A stretch of DNA of 64,000 nucleotides from an uncultured Clostridia bacterium (GCA_934154805.1 CAKPGM010000005.1:12465-76464), one strand, 5' to 3'; counted from the first letter of the stretch, positions 44,833 through 54,865 are shown. Numbers and translations: made by a program. Notes: generated by a model from the sequence alone, not told the origin.

Positions 44833-46740
44833 TTACTTATTATATTCATAATTTATCTTGACACTATTTAAAATAGTATTACTTGTTGATTTTCCAATTG
44901 CATTCCATTGTGCTAAAGTTCCTGTAAAATTAATAGTTTTTAAATTATCGCATCCGTACAACGCTCTATATTTTATAAGTGTCACGCTATCTGGCATTAC
45001 TATACTTGTTAAACTACTACAATTCAAAAAGGCATAATCACATATAGTCGTTACACCATCTGGTATTTCTATACTTGTTAGGCTACTACACCCACTAAAG
45101 ATAGAATTTGGTAAAAATGTTATATTTGACAATAATTCCACATTTTTTAATCCACTACAAGACGAAAAGGCATACATACCTATATTAGTTACATTTTTAG
45201 GAATCCTTATTTCAGTTAGGCTACTACAATTTTCAAATGCATTACTTCCTATATTGGTTACATTTTCAGGAATTGTTATATTTTCTAAGCTAGTACAATA
45301 TCTAAAGGCTCTATCTCCTATACTTGTCACATTTGTTGGGATATTTATATTTATCAAGCTGCTACAGAATGAAAACGCTGAATAACTTATGCTTATTACT
45401 CCTGTTGGAATAGTCACACTTTTCAAACTAGCACAACCACTAAATGCTGAATTTCCAATGCTTGTCACACTATTTGGAATTTCTATAGTTGCTAAACTAG
45501 AACAACTACCAAATGCTGAACCTCCAATACTTGTCACGCCATTTGGAATTTCTACATCTTGTAAGCTTTCACATCTATAAAACACGAGTTCTTTTATCTC
45601 TGTTATATCATTAGGAATTGTTATATTTTCCAAGCTAGTACATCCACTAAATGCTGAACTTCCAATACTTGTCACACTATTTGGAACTTCTATAGTCGTT
45701 AAACTAGTACAACTATCAAATGCTGAATTTCCAATACTCGTCACGCCATCTGGAATTTCTACAGTTTGCAAGCTTTTGCATGTATAAAACACGAATTCTT
45801 TTATCTCTGTTATATCATTAGGAATTGTTATGTTTCTCAAGTTAGTACAACCACTAAATGCTGAATTTCCGATACTTGTTACACTATCTGGAATCTCTAT
45901 ATTCGTTAAGCTTGTACAATTTTGAAAAGTTGCATCTCCTATAGTTTCTACACTCATCGGGATTATTACACCTTTTAATCCTTTGCAATTATAAAAGGCT
46001 CCATCTCCTAGACATATTACAGTATCTGGAATTTCTATATTCTCCAAATTTAGAACGTTTAGAAAAGCATTCTCAGCAATTCCACAAATTTTTGTACCAT
46101 TGATTTCTCTTGGTATCTTTAAATAGGTACTTATTCCTTCTTTCAATGTATATGTATATGTATAAGCATTTGATGCTTCCCCTACATTATATTTTTTCTG
46201 TAATGCTGCAATTTTAATTGTTGAAGGTATTGAAGATACTTCTGGAATAGCTTCCTTATCAAGATATTTTTCCTGTATTCCAGTTATATAACCTGTTTCT
46301 GAATCATATGTATATATATTTGCTGTATTTATATCACTACAATCTCTTATTTCTCCATTTTCATATATCTCATATGCTCTTTCACTTTTATTAAACTTTA
46401 CAATAATTGGATATTCTCCACTAGCTACCGCATCCACTTTTTGTAAATTTAATTCTTTATTTAGGTCATTAGCATTCACAGCAGTATCATCATTATTTGT
46501 AATCTTTTTTGTTTTTGCAGATATATATGCCATATTTAATTGATCTTTTTCTTTTCCTATTTCTGTTTCTTCTCTTGCACTTTTTGCCTTATCTAGTATT
46601 CCATTATCGCTAAGTAGTATATTAATCGTTACTCCTGCAAGTATTAAAAGTACTACTATTGTTACAACTAGCGCTATTAATGTTATTCCGTCTTTTGCTT
46701 TTGATTTTTTCCTTTGTTTTTTTAATTTTTCTTTTGCCAT
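44833..46740 (-). CDS. prepilin-like protein with BspA-type leucine-rich repeats
   Basis: The protein has 635 residues. MAKEKLKKQRKKSKAKDG precedes ITLIALVVTIVVLLILAG, the prepilin-like anchor. SDNGIL and a helical linker follow (40-90). Residues about 225-610 are some 16 repeats of 23 residues with the BspA/LRR_5 consensus (C-x-x-L-x-x-I-x-I-P-x-x-V-T-x-I-G-x-x-A-F). Such repeats bind host or bacterial surface ligands. Two neighbouring 69-residue blocks (about 45480-45900) are near copies of each other. The RBS is AAAGGGGAAAA. The only apparent upstream promoter is that of invertible element 3, now pointing away. Confidence 0.88.
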   Translation of the reverse strand: MAKEKLKKQRKKSKAKDGITLIALVVTIVVLLILAGVTINILLSDNGILDKAKSAREETEIGKEKDQLNMAYISAKTKKITNNDDTAVNANDLNKELNLQKVDAVASGEYPIIVKFNKSERAYEIYENGEIRDCSDINTANIYTYDSETGYITGIQEKYLDKEAIPEVSSIPSTIKIAALQKKYNVGEASNAYTYTYTLKEGISTYLKIPREINGTKICGIAENAFLNVLNLENIEIPDTVICLGDGAFYNCKGLKGVIIPMSVETIGDATFQNCTSLTNIEIPDSVTSIGNSAFSGCTNLRNITIPNDITEIKEFVFYTCKSLQTVEIPDGVTSIGNSAFDSCTSLTTIEVPNSVTSIGSSAFSGCTSLENITIPNDITEIKELVFYRCESLQDVEIPNGVTSIGGSAFGSCSSLATIEIPNSVTSIGNSAFSGCASLKSVTIPTGVISISYSAFSFCSSLININIPTNVTSIGDRAFRYCTSLENITIPENVTNIGSNAFENCSSLTEIRIPKNVTNIGMYAFSSCSGLKNVELLSNITFLPNSIFSGCSSLTSIEIPDGVTTICDYAFLNCSSLTSIVMPDSVTLIKYRALYGCDNLKTINFTGTLAQWNAIGKSTSNTILNSVKINYEYNK

Positions 46741-46766
46741 TTTATTTTCCCCTTTCCTTTTGTATA

Positions 46767-46948
46767 TTTTATTAAATATATAATTTAATTAAAAAATAAA
46801 TCTTCTACAACTTGTTTGCTTCTAAGCAAACCTCAATTCTTAGTATTTTATTTTTTCCATTTTTGTGATTTTTAATATTGATTTTTTCTTACAGCTATGC
46901 TATAAATTAAGATAGTTAATTTTAATTAAATTATATATTCAATTAAAA
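46767..46948. repeat. invertible promoter element 3 (OFF orientation)
   Basis: Left core TTAAATATATAATTTAA (46772-46788), right core TTAAATTATATATTCAA (46926-46942), 137 bases apart; one mismatch in the right core. The interior carries ACAGCTATGCTATAAATT reading rightwards. Its last 50 bases are identical to the inverted interior of element 4. The left core is 31 bases from the start codon at 46740. Confidence 0.82.
46878..46906 (+). promoter_or_regulatory. promoter inside invertible element 3
   Basis: TTGATT (46878-46883), 17 bases ending TGC, TATAAA (46901-46906): extended -10, pointing away from the prepilin-like gene. Confidence 0.72.
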
Positions 46949-46976
46949 TTTTGTACGCATAAAAAAGTCTAACTAG

Positions 46977-47006
46977 TTTAATTCTTGTCTGCAAGTTAAA
47001 TTTTTT
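46977..47006 (+). terminator. weak terminator outside element 3
   Basis: TTTAATTCTTG-TCTG-CAAGTTAAA forms a stem with a two-base bulge, followed by TTTTTT. It is about 70 bases downstream of the invertible promoter in its present orientation. The remaining stretch 47007-47230 is AT-rich and shows no clear feature. Confidence 0.4.
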
Positions 47007-47246
47007 ATTTTCATTATTTAAGATATTCTCGAAATAATTTACAGTTTTTTCAACTTTTGTTAGTTAAACAAATAAGTTCTCTATATTTTTGACTACTTTA
47101 TCATTTTTGTTTATGCTATTGTTCTTTAAAATATTTCATTTCTCTTTAATTATTTTTCTTCATTTTTTGACTTTTTTCTCTTTATTTTTTTATTTTTTTA
47201 TGATAGAATACGTAATAGAAATTTTATTTTGCATAGGAGGTCACAA

Positions 47247-47528
47247 ATGAACTTAAATAAATGTAGTCGTTGCGGATGTTTTTTTGCTTCAGCAACAGAT
47301 GTATGTCCTAAGTGCGAATCTAAAGATGAAAATGATATAAATCAATTAAAGAATTTTTTAAGTGAATCTGATGGAAGTGCTATTTCAGTAGAAGATTTAT
47401 CTCTTTCTACAGGAGTTTCTTTAAAAAATGTCAATAGATTTTTGCAAAACAAGGACCTTTTTATAACACTCACAAATCTAGGACTTAATTCTGAAAATAG
47501 CTTTAATAATAATATAAATTTAATGTAA
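47247..47528 (+). CDS. zinc-ribbon small regulatory-type protein
   Basis: The protein has 93 residues from the ATG behind AGGAGGTCACAA. CSRCGCFF...CPKCESKD (two CxxC pairs, residues 5-25) forms a zinc ribbon. Residues 33-75 (QLKNFLSE...SVEDLSLSTGVSLKNVNRFLQ) look like a helix-turn-helix of the kind found in short Firmicute proteins related to YvyF. It may bind DNA or RNA. It is monocistronic and convergent with pdp. Confidence 0.7.
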   Translation: MNLNKCSRCGCFFASATDVCPKCESKDENDINQLKNFLSESDGSAISVEDLSLSTGVSLKNVNRFLQNKDLFITLTNLGLNSENSFNNNINLM

Positions 47529-47571
47529 AAAATACCTTTGAATGTATTATCTAACATTCAAAGGTATTTTT
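47527..47571. terminator. bidirectional terminator
   Basis: AAATACCTTTGAATGT / ACATTCAAAGGTATTT perfect 16-base stem between the zinc-ribbon gene and pdp. Confidence 0.9.
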
Positions 47572-48872
47572 TATTCTATAATTTCTAATATATCGTTTGG
47601 TTTTTCCACTGTTTCTGCACATATCTGATAGTTTTCTAGTAACTTGCTTACCGCTTCTTTCCCCTTTTCTTCATCATTTGCATATATATAAGCTATTGTT
47701 TCTTTTTCATCAATGTGGTCTCCAACCTTTTTTACTAATTCCACTCCCACACTATAATCAATATCATCTTCTTTTCTTAATCTTCCTGCTCCTAAGTGCA
47801 TTGCTATCTTTCCAACTTCTTCCGCATTTAAAGATTTTACATAGCCTGATTTTTCAGCTATAACTGGAAGCTTATATTTTGCTTTTTCAAATTTCTCGGT
47901 ATCTTCAATATATGAAATATCTCCTCCTTGATTTGCTACAAGTTCTAAAAACTTCTTATAGGCTTTTCCATTTGATATAACTTCTTCTATTGCTTTTTTA
48001 TTTTCTTCAATGTTGTTTCCTTTTCCATACAATTTTAGAATATATGCGCCTAATTCTAATACAACATTTCTTACATCTTCCTGCATATTTCCCTTTAAAG
48101 CTTCTATTGCTTCTATAATTTCCAATGTGTTTCCTACCATACTTCCTAAAGGTTGGTCCATATTTGTTATAATGCATACAGTTTCTTTGTTGGCTAGCTT
48201 TCCAATGTCTATCATTGTTCTTGATAATTCTTCTGCGTCTTTTATATCTTTCATAAAGGCTCCGCTTCCACAAGTAACATCTAGCACTACCTTATTTGCT
48301 CCTGCTGCAATTTTTTTACTCATTATACTTGAACTTATTAATGGAATATTTGCTGTGCAGTTTATAGTATCCCTTAAAGCATATAATTTCTTGTCTGCTG
48401 GTGCTAAATTTAAAGTTTGACCAATTAAGCTTATTCCTATTTTGTTTACATTGTTTATAAATTCTTCTATACTTATTTCTGTTTTGTATCCTGGTATTGC
48501 TTCTAATTTATCTTTCGTTCCTCCTGTAAATCCAAGTCCTCTACCAGACATTTTTGCAACTTTTACTCCAAGTGAAGCAACTATTGGCATTAAGATTATT
48601 GTAACTTTATCTCCAATTCCGCCAGTACTATGTTTATCTACAACATTTCCAACAGATGATAAATCTAGTACATCTCCCGAGTAAGCCATTGCTAATGTTA
48701 GATTTGTTGTTTCTTCAATTGTCATTCCATTTATATATATTGCCATCACTAATCCTGCAGCTTGATAATCTGCAATATTTCCGTTTGTATATTCTTTTAC
48801 AAAATACTCAATTTCCTCTTTTGTTAACTCTTTTTTATCTCTCTTTTTTCCTATTATTTCTAATATATCCAT
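47571..48872 (-). CDS. pdp: pyrimidine-nucleoside phosphorylase
   Basis: The protein has 433 residues. VDKHSTGGIGDKVTIILMPIVASLG is the phosphate/substrate-binding signature of thymidine/pyrimidine phosphorylases, and SGRGLGFTGGTKDKLEAIPG follows. The C-terminal PYNP domain is complete (AEKSGYVKSLNAEEVG...GAGRLRKEDDIDYSVG). It splits uridine, thymidine or deoxyuridine to base and sugar 1-phosphate, which DeoB (3.7 kb) can convert. It follows rnhB by 18 bases. Confidence 0.93.
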   Translation of the reverse strand: MDILEIIGKKRDKKELTKEEIEYFVKEYTNGNIADYQAAGLVMAIYINGMTIEETTNLTLAMAYSGDVLDLSSVGNVVDKHSTGGIGDKVTIILMPIVASLGVKVAKMSGRGLGFTGGTKDKLEAIPGYKTEISIEEFINNVNKIGISLIGQTLNLAPADKKLYALRDTINCTANIPLISSSIMSKKIAAGANKVVLDVTCGSGAFMKDIKDAEELSRTMIDIGKLANKETVCIITNMDQPLGSMVGNTLEIIEAIEALKGNMQEDVRNVVLELGAYILKLYGKGNNIEENKKAIEEVISNGKAYKKFLELVANQGGDISYIEDTEKFEKAKYKLPVIAEKSGYVKSLNAEEVGKIAMHLGAGRLRKEDDIDYSVGVELVKKVGDHIDEKETIAYIYANDEEKGKEAVSKLLENYQICAETVEKPNDILEIIE

Positions 48873-48890
48873 TTGTTTATCCTTCCTGTT

Positions 48891-49526
48891 TTAATCTTTG
48901 TTTATTATGTTCTTTACAAAAGATAACCTGTGCAATGGGCAGATTCCATATTCTTTTATTGCTTGAATGTGTGCCGCTGTCCCGTATCCTTTATGCTTTG
49001 CAAAACCATATTGAGGATATATCTCATCCCATTGTCTCATTATTCTGTCCCTTGTTACTTTTGCAATTATTGAAGCAGCTGCTATTGAATAGCATTTTGC
49101 ATCTCCTTTTATTATTGATTTATATGGAATTCCACAAGTATCTATTTTACTTAATGCATCTACAATTATTATATCGGGCTTTGTTGTAAGTTCTTTTACA
49201 GCCATTGTAAGCCCTTCTTTAGTCGCATTTAATATGTTAATTCTGTCTATCTCTTTTTGATCTATAATTCCAACTCCATATGCTATAGCTTCGTTTGTTA
49301 TTATTTCGTATAGCTGTTCTCTTTTCTTCTCCGATACTTTTTTAGAGTCATTTACTCCTTCTATCATTGAGTCTTTTGGCATTATAGCTGCAGCAATTAC
49401 AACCGGTCCAGCAAGTGGTCCACGTCCCGCTTCATCTATTCCACATATATAATCTGCTCCAGAATCATATATTTCCTTTTCTATTTTCTTTAATTCTATT
49501 AATCTTTGTTCTTCTTTTTCTTTCAT
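48891..49526 (-). CDS. rnhB: ribonuclease HII
   Basis: The protein has 211 residues. ICGIDEAGRGPLAGPVVIAA carries the catalytic Asp-Glu pair; DALSKIDTCGIPYKSIIKGDAKCYSIAAASIIAKV supplies the further Asp residues. It removes RNA from RNA-DNA hybrids. Its ATG overlaps the stop (TAATG) of the small prepilin-like gene, so it is translationally coupled to it. Confidence 0.95.
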   Translation of the reverse strand: MKEKEEQRLIELKKIEKEIYDSGADYICGIDEAGRGPLAGPVVIAAAIMPKDSMIEGVNDSKKVSEKKREQLYEIITNEAIAYGVGIIDQKEIDRINILNATKEGLTMAVKELTTKPDIIIVDALSKIDTCGIPYKSIIKGDAKCYSIAAASIIAKVTRDRIMRQWDEIYPQYGFAKHKGYGTAAHIQAIKEYGICPLHRLSFVKNIINKD

Positions 49527-50062
49527 TACTCATTTTCCGTTTCTTGTATATTCTCTTCTTGTTTCGGTTCTTCGTTATTAGTCTCTTTTTGTCCCTCTTT
49601 TGCTAATATGTCAGATAATTTATATAAGGTTTCACCTTCTTCATATTCGCAACCTTTTGTTGTTATTATTTCATAATTATCATAATTAATTAAGAAGAAA
49701 CTATTTTCATAGTTCGATATTTCTAAGCCTAATTTTTCTAAATCTTCATCTGCTAATACGTAATATTTTTCATATTCTTCCTCTGAAATGATATTTTGAT
49801 TTAAGAATTCTTTTATTAAAGGGTCTTCTTTCATTTCACTAACTTTTGTTCCTATATATACTTTTTCTTCTCCTTTTACTGTTTGTTTTTCAATCGCATC
49901 TTTTGCTTTCCATTCAACTAATAGCATATCTGTTTTTGCTGTTTGCACTTTTGCTTGTTCATATTTCATTCTTAAAAAGTACACTCCTAACGCCACTATT
50001 ATTGCAATTACAACTATTGATATGATTAGTTGAATTATTCCCATTCCTCTATTGCTTTTCAT
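49526..50062 (-). CDS. short prepilin-like protein
   Basis: The protein has 178 residues from the ATG (MKSNRGMG) behind AAAAGGAG. IIQLIISIVVIAIIVALGVYFLR follows the Gly, so it has the prepilin-like layout but a different helix from the ITLIALVV family; Glu5 is absent here too. The ectodomain is small and acidic, ending in a Glu/Gln/Asn-rich tail (EGQKETNNEEPKQEENIQET). It may be a true minor pseudopilin rather than a display protein. It is coupled to rnhB. Confidence 0.7.
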   Translation of the reverse strand: MKSNRGMGIIQLIISIVVIAIIVALGVYFLRMKYEQAKVQTAKTDMLLVEWKAKDAIEKQTVKGEEKVYIGTKVSEMKEDPLIKEFLNQNIISEEEYEKYYVLADEDLEKLGLEISNYENSFFLINYDNYEIITTKGCEYEEGETLYKLSDILAKEGQKETNNEEPKQEENIQETENE

Positions 50063-50130
50063 TGCTAATCTCCTTTTTATTTTTTGCTTTTTATATTTTA
50101 CCTTAGTTTGTCGAATTTTGCAATAGATAC

Positions 50131-50185
50131 AAAAAAGTATACACCGTATTGAGTTTTTCATTCTTATACTAGTGTATACTTTTTC
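50131..50185 (-). terminator. terminator of the GT-C gene pair
   Basis: AGTATACAC and GTGTATACT, separated by 27 bases, pair on the minus strand; TTTTTTG follows. It lies just after the stop codon at 50190. Confidence 0.6.
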
Positions 50186-50189
50186 TCTA

Positions 50190-51995
50190 TTAATTATTTT
50201 TTAATACTTTTCTTTTTAATGTTATTTTCTCATCTTCTATTTCTACTTTGTATAGGGCGTCTTCATCCACTCTGCTATTTATAAAGTCACTCCTTATCAC
50301 TTCTGCATCTCTGTTTTTAATTTTATAAATATATACATAATCATATTGTTTTACAAGATTTTCAAATTCTTCTTTTGTTGAGAACATACTGCCTACCACT
50401 CTATTCAATTGCACTGGCATTAATTCATAATTATTCATAACAGTTATATATTTTATATTATATTTTGCATCTATTATATATAGAATTCTATCTGTTGGTT
50501 TTAAATAATCTTTAAATATTTTTATTTTTGTATACTCTTCCCTAAATTCATTAGATCTTTCCATATATTTTTCTTTGTATATATACTTTTCTTTTATGTT
50601 ATATAAAGGCATTAATGTAATTAAAATCGTTAGTATAACAATTATTTTTTTCGCTTGTATTTTTTCTTTCATATCTACAAGTAATAAAACTTGAAACATC
50701 ACATTTGCTAGTAAAATAGTAGAAATGTACCTTTCAAAGCAAGATAAAGTCTCTGCTTCGTCTTTATTAAATATTCTTATATAACTAACACACATAGCTA
50801 TTAGATATACTATAATTGAAATCAACATCGCTACCAAGTAGTATCTATTATTTTGCTTTTCCTTCATTTTTTTAGAAATATACATACTAGAACAAAGTAG
50901 AATAAGTATTACGTTAAAAGTCGTTAGATTTTTTTCTGTTATTAAACCACTACCAAAGATAGATTTCATATATGCTCGTACAACATTTTCAATATTTACA
51001 TTATTCGTATCATCTGTAGTAATATAATTCTCAAAATTCCAAGTCTTTACTGTATTGCGTACCTTCACATACCAAATTGTAGTTAATATTGTCACAATTA
51101 TTGCACATATTATTATATCTTTTAATTCTTTCCTTGCTTTTACTTGCTTTATATTTATTATATTTTTTATAACTATTATTACTATTGCTAATATTGCAAG
51201 TGCTATTCCCGATGTTTTGGTCAACGCCATCATTATCAGCATTGTTCCTATATTAATACATTTAAATATAGGCTCCTCTTCTTGATACGCATAAAATATA
51301 CAAAAGCCAAACATTATTCCTAATATTCCATCAACCATAATTTCTACATAAAAATTTGAATAAAAAATCATAGGAATACATATCATTGCCGGAACAATCC
51401 ATATAGCATTTTTTATATTTTTGTCCCATTCTATATTTTTTGTCATTGGTATTACAATCGATAAATACATAATGCATTGTGCATTTATTATTACAGTTTC
51501 ACTAAATATGTTTTTTATAGTCACAAATAAGTATTGAAAAGTTCCTGTAAAAGGAGGATACTCATTAAAAGTTAATACAGATTCTTCATTAGTACCATAT
51601 GTGTTATACGTAAACATATTTTTTACTAATTTCCCCCAATGTGTAAATTCATCGTGATTTTCGAACATTCTTCCTTTATTACTAAAAATTGCAATTGTAC
51701 ACAAAACAATGTATATAACCGCTCCTGGAGTAATTATCATTTCTATCTTTTCTTTAATCTTTTTTGAATCTCTTTCTCTACACATTATATATATAATGAT
51801 AAATACCTGTATTACCGCAAGTATCTCTGTTACTATGACTCCCAGATTCAAATTATCAAATACTCCAAATAGGTATATTATTATTACTAGTTCAACCATA
51901 CCTATTGGAATTGTTTGTTCTATTCTTTTGTTAAATATCAGTGTTATAGTTGTTGCATATATAAATATCAAAGCTATTGGTATAATATATGTCAT
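50190..51995 (-). CDS. polytopic membrane protein, GT-C glycosyltransferase-like
   Basis: The protein has 601 residues with about twelve hydrophobic helices and a short soluble C-terminus (residues 490-601). FENHDEFTHWGKLVKNMFTYNTYG in the first large outside loop has the acidic pair typical of GT-C lipid-sugar transferases. The substrate is unknown. It follows the next GT-C-like gene by 25 bases with an AGAGGAAAA RBS, so both are in one operon with the two DUF6273-like prepilin genes. That context suggests a role in modifying surface proteins, which is inference. Confidence 0.65.
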   Translation of the reverse strand: MTYIIPIALIFIYATTITLIFNKRIEQTIPIGMVELVIIIYLFGVFDNLNLGVIVTEILAVIQVFIIIYIMCRERDSKKIKEKIEMIITPGAVIYIVLCTIAIFSNKGRMFENHDEFTHWGKLVKNMFTYNTYGTNEESVLTFNEYPPFTGTFQYLFVTIKNIFSETVIINAQCIMYLSIVIPMTKNIEWDKNIKNAIWIVPAMICIPMIFYSNFYVEIMVDGILGIMFGFCIFYAYQEEEPIFKCINIGTMLIMMALTKTSGIALAILAIVIIVIKNIINIKQVKARKELKDIIICAIIVTILTTIWYVKVRNTVKTWNFENYITTDDTNNVNIENVVRAYMKSIFGSGLITEKNLTTFNVILILLCSSMYISKKMKEKQNNRYYLVAMLISIIVYLIAMCVSYIRIFNKDEAETLSCFERYISTILLANVMFQVLLLVDMKEKIQAKKIIVILTILITLMPLYNIKEKYIYKEKYMERSNEFREEYTKIKIFKDYLKPTDRILYIIDAKYNIKYITVMNNYELMPVQLNRVVGSMFSTKEEFENLVKQYDYVYIYKIKNRDAEVIRSDFINSRVDEDALYKVEIEDEKITLKRKVLKNN

Positions 51996-52020
51996 TTATT
52001 TTCCTCTTTTCTTGTGTAAA

Positions 52021-53619
52021 TTAATATACTAGATAAATATCATCAGCATAAGCTCTATCAATTGTCATACTCTCAATTTTCTTATAGTTAGAAAACTCAT
52101 CTAGTTCATTTACTATTTTATCTACTTTTTTCTTTATTTTTACTGTATTATCAAATATTATTATTCCATTTGATGTATCTACATCTTTCAAAACCTTTTC
52201 TAGTTCTTGTGTTGTAAATAGCATTGCATTCATAATATATACATTATTAAATTCTCTTACATAATTTAAATTAAGTGTAAATCTGTTTTCTAAAACAGAT
52301 TTTGCAGTATACATATATATACAAGGTATATCTTTATATTGCTTAATATTTTCTATTTTTTGTTTACTTTCTGGATATTGATATTTAATTTCTTTTTTAT
52401 TCGGAAACGCTACAAATATCAAAGAAATTATAGATAATATTATTACCGTATATTTTTTGTTCTTTACAATGGTACCTATCTCTTTTCGCAAAATATACAT
52501 CAGTATTATCATAATAAATACAAATGTTGGTAATATATATCTTAGTGCTATAAATTGTGATGTCTTTGTTACTATATACCAATAAATCAATGTAGGAATT
52601 ATAATCATATTTATTCTTTTATTGAATCTGACTTTTTGTTTTTTATTTTTTATTAGTTTAATTGCCAAAGCTATTATTCCTAATACTATCACAAAAATGA
52701 ACACATAGCTAATTTTCACATTAAACATATTGTCATTTAGTATGCTAAAGTATTCTTTTTGTCTACTCCAAAATAAAGTTATTTTATCTGCAAACAAATC
52801 TCCCGCTTTCACATTTCTTCCAGATCCTCTTGTTAATTGCTCAATATAAGGATTCCATATTAAATAAACAGCAACTTCCGACACAATAAATACTAATACA
52901 AATTTAAATAAATTCTTTATTTGTTTTTTTCTAATGTATCTTATTATTTCAGTAATACATATTCCTAAATAGAAAAATATAAAGTAATACTGTGTCAATG
53001 TTCCTAGAATTACTATTGTTGCCAAACTAATCATATTCTTAATTTTTAGGTTTTTATTATAATAATTTTTCACAGCCCAATACGCCAATAACAGAGTATT
53101 TAGTTCTAATAATTGATACATTCTAATAAATAAAGTATCTTCTGTAGAAAATCTTGAAAACCCATATACAAATACTAGTATCAGTGCGTATATCTTACTC
53201 TTGAATAATTTTCTTCCTATTAGATAGACCACTATTGCTGCACATATAAATATAAATAGATTTAATATCAATCCTGTCCATTTGGTAAAACTACCTATTG
53301 TAAAACTTGCTGCTATCCTTAATAAACAATAATATAGGGGCGGATGATAGTCTTCCGCCTGATTATTATATACAGAGCTCCAGTCATTTTTTTCATTTTC
53401 CGATATTATTAAATATTCATCAAAGTATTCTTTGTTATGCCAGTTTTGCATAAATGTTTCTTCATCAAAAAGATACGCTTTTTGATAATTCATAAGTCCA
53501 TATGAATATAGTTCGTCTATGAAAAAATCCTCTTTTTTTGAGTCAACGTATACTTTGTATGCTATTTGTAGAATTATTAGTATAATTAGTATTACTGTTA
53601 TAATTTTATTTTTCTTCAT
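52021..53619 (-). CDS. ArnT/PMT-type GT-C glycosyltransferase
   Basis: The protein has 532 residues with about eleven helices. KEDFFIDELYSYGLMNYQ and DWSSVYNNQAEDYHPPLYYCLLRI are the acidic first loop and the HPPLYY motif of the PMT_2/ArnT family, which uses polyprenyl-phosphate sugars. A soluble tail follows from about 425. Its RBS (GGAGTATAACAA) lies inside the last codons of the prepilin gene at 53623, so translation is coupled to it. It is a candidate enzyme for glycosylating the pilin-like products. Confidence 0.78.
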   Translation of the reverse strand: MKKNKIITVILIILIILQIAYKVYVDSKKEDFFIDELYSYGLMNYQKAYLFDEETFMQNWHNKEYFDEYLIISENEKNDWSSVYNNQAEDYHPPLYYCLLRIAASFTIGSFTKWTGLILNLFIFICAAIVVYLIGRKLFKSKIYALILVFVYGFSRFSTEDTLFIRMYQLLELNTLLLAYWAVKNYYNKNLKIKNMISLATIVILGTLTQYYFIFFYLGICITEIIRYIRKKQIKNLFKFVLVFIVSEVAVYLIWNPYIEQLTRGSGRNVKAGDLFADKITLFWSRQKEYFSILNDNMFNVKISYVFIFVIVLGIIALAIKLIKNKKQKVRFNKRINMIIIPTLIYWYIVTKTSQFIALRYILPTFVFIMIILMYILRKEIGTIVKNKKYTVIILSIISLIFVAFPNKKEIKYQYPESKQKIENIKQYKDIPCIYMYTAKSVLENRFTLNLNYVREFNNVYIMNAMLFTTQELEKVLKDVDTSNGIIIFDNTVKIKKKVDKIVNELDEFSNYKKIESMTIDRAYADDIYLVY

Positions 53620-53622
53620 TTG

Positions 53623-54735
53623 TTATACTCCTAATCTATATGCTGTACTTTCGCTGTTTCCATCTCCACTTACAACTTTTAGATTGCCTTTTAAGGTAAA
53701 TACTGGACGAAGTGCGTTGATTGCAATATTACTGTCACTTCTGGTACAGTTGCTACTATTATGATCCAAAGCATTAATCAAAAGCGCCGTTCGAGCTATT
53801 AACCAGTTAAATTCACTTGCACCATCAGTTCTTAAATAAAATGCCATTCCCTTCGTTCCTTCATATACGGGTCCTACTTCATTATATCTTGATGCAAACC
53901 AATAATGTTTAGTAGTAGTTAAAAGGTTTAAATCTTGTAATGTATTGTAATCTTGTACAAAATTGTCATCCTCATCTTTTAATCCTGTATTTGCTTGTAC
54001 TACTTTATTACTAGATGTCTCTAATTCAGTAACTACATCTTCTGGAAGTTCGGCAATTGATTTTGTTTCTCTGTCTTTATTTATCGGATTACTCCCAACA
54101 CACCTTGCATCTACTGCATATTGATCATTAAAGTACTCCATAGCTTTATTATTTAATACCTCTATAGCGTCATTATATAACTCTGTACTTTTATATCGAT
54201 ATTTATCATATTCACTAAAATCATAATTTGTAAATATTTCATGTTTATATCTATCATCTTGAAACCATTTTAGTTGATCTATATCCGCAAATGGTATATA
54301 CACATATTCTCCATCATCTTTTTTTATACAGTCATCTGTTATTATTTGTAGATTATATGGTGATTCTGCATCATATAATACTCTACAAGTAACTTCTCCT
54401 ACTCCTTCTATTCCTGTATCATATATAATATAATCTCCTGGTTTTAATGCTTTTAGCTCTTCATTATATTCTATTTTTCCTACTGCCGTTTCTATCCAAT
54501 CAGATAATCCACTTAATTCTTTTTGTTCGTTTTCGCTTGCTTGTCCGTATTCTCTCCTAGCATCCTTTGATTTCTGTATTACTCCATTGTTATCCAATAT
54601 TAGACTTATGCTTACTCCCGCCAATATTAGAAGTACAACTATTGTAACAACTAATGCTATTAGTGTTATTCCGTTTCTATTATCTGTAAGTATAAACTTT
54701 TTTTCTCTTGTACCTTTCTCTTTATTATTTCTCAT
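53623..54735 (-). CDS. prepilin-like protein with DUF6273-like domain
   Basis: The protein has 370 residues: NRNG then ITLIALVVTIVVLLILAG (anchor), DNNGVI, a linker and a beta-rich C-terminal domain. The end (HYWFASRYNEVGP...MAFYLRTDGASEF...INALRPVFTLKGNLKV) has the DUF6273 pattern, a lectin-like fold common in gut surface proteins. Its first ~120 codons and last ~30 codons are almost identical at DNA level to the next gene upstream, while the middle has diverged. It is followed 3 bases later by the ArnT/PMT-type gene. Confidence 0.82.
   Translation of the reverse strand: MRNNKEKGTREKKFILTDNRNGITLIALVVTIVVLLILAGVSISLILDNNGVIQKSKDARREYGQASENEQKELSGLSDWIETAVGKIEYNEELKALKPGDYIIYDTGIEGVGEVTCRVLYDAESPYNLQIITDDCIKKDDGEYVYIPFADIDQLKWFQDDRYKHEIFTNYDFSEYDKYRYKSTELYNDAIEVLNNKAMEYFNDQYAVDARCVGSNPINKDRETKSIAELPEDVVTELETSSNKVVQANTGLKDEDDNFVQDYNTLQDLNLLTTTKHYWFASRYNEVGPVYEGTKGMAFYLRTDGASEFNWLIARTALLINALDHNSSNCTRSDSNIAINALRPVFTLKGNLKVVSGDGNSESTAYRLGV
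53629..53722. repeat. direct repeat B, copy 1 (3' part of prepilin genes)
   Basis: 94 bases repeated at 54772-54865 with two mismatches. It encodes the shared end INALRPVFTLKGNL...AYRLG. Confidence 0.85.
54321..54678. repeat. direct repeat A, copy 1 (5' part of prepilin genes)
   Basis: A 358-base stretch is repeated at 55459-55816 with about three mismatches (offset 1138). It covers the anchor, linker and first ectodomain segment of the two tandem genes. Confidence 0.85.
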
Positions 54736-54771
54736 AACTTTTTCTTATCTCCTTTTATATTACTACTATAT

Positions 54772-54865
54772 TCCTAATCTATATGCTGTACTTTCGCTGT
54801 TTCCATCTCCACTTACAATTTTTAGATTGCCTTTTAATGTAAATACTGGACGAAGTGCGTTGATT
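54772..54865. repeat. direct repeat B, copy 2
   Basis: Second copy of the 94-base 3' repeat (first copy 53629-53722). Confidence 0.85.
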
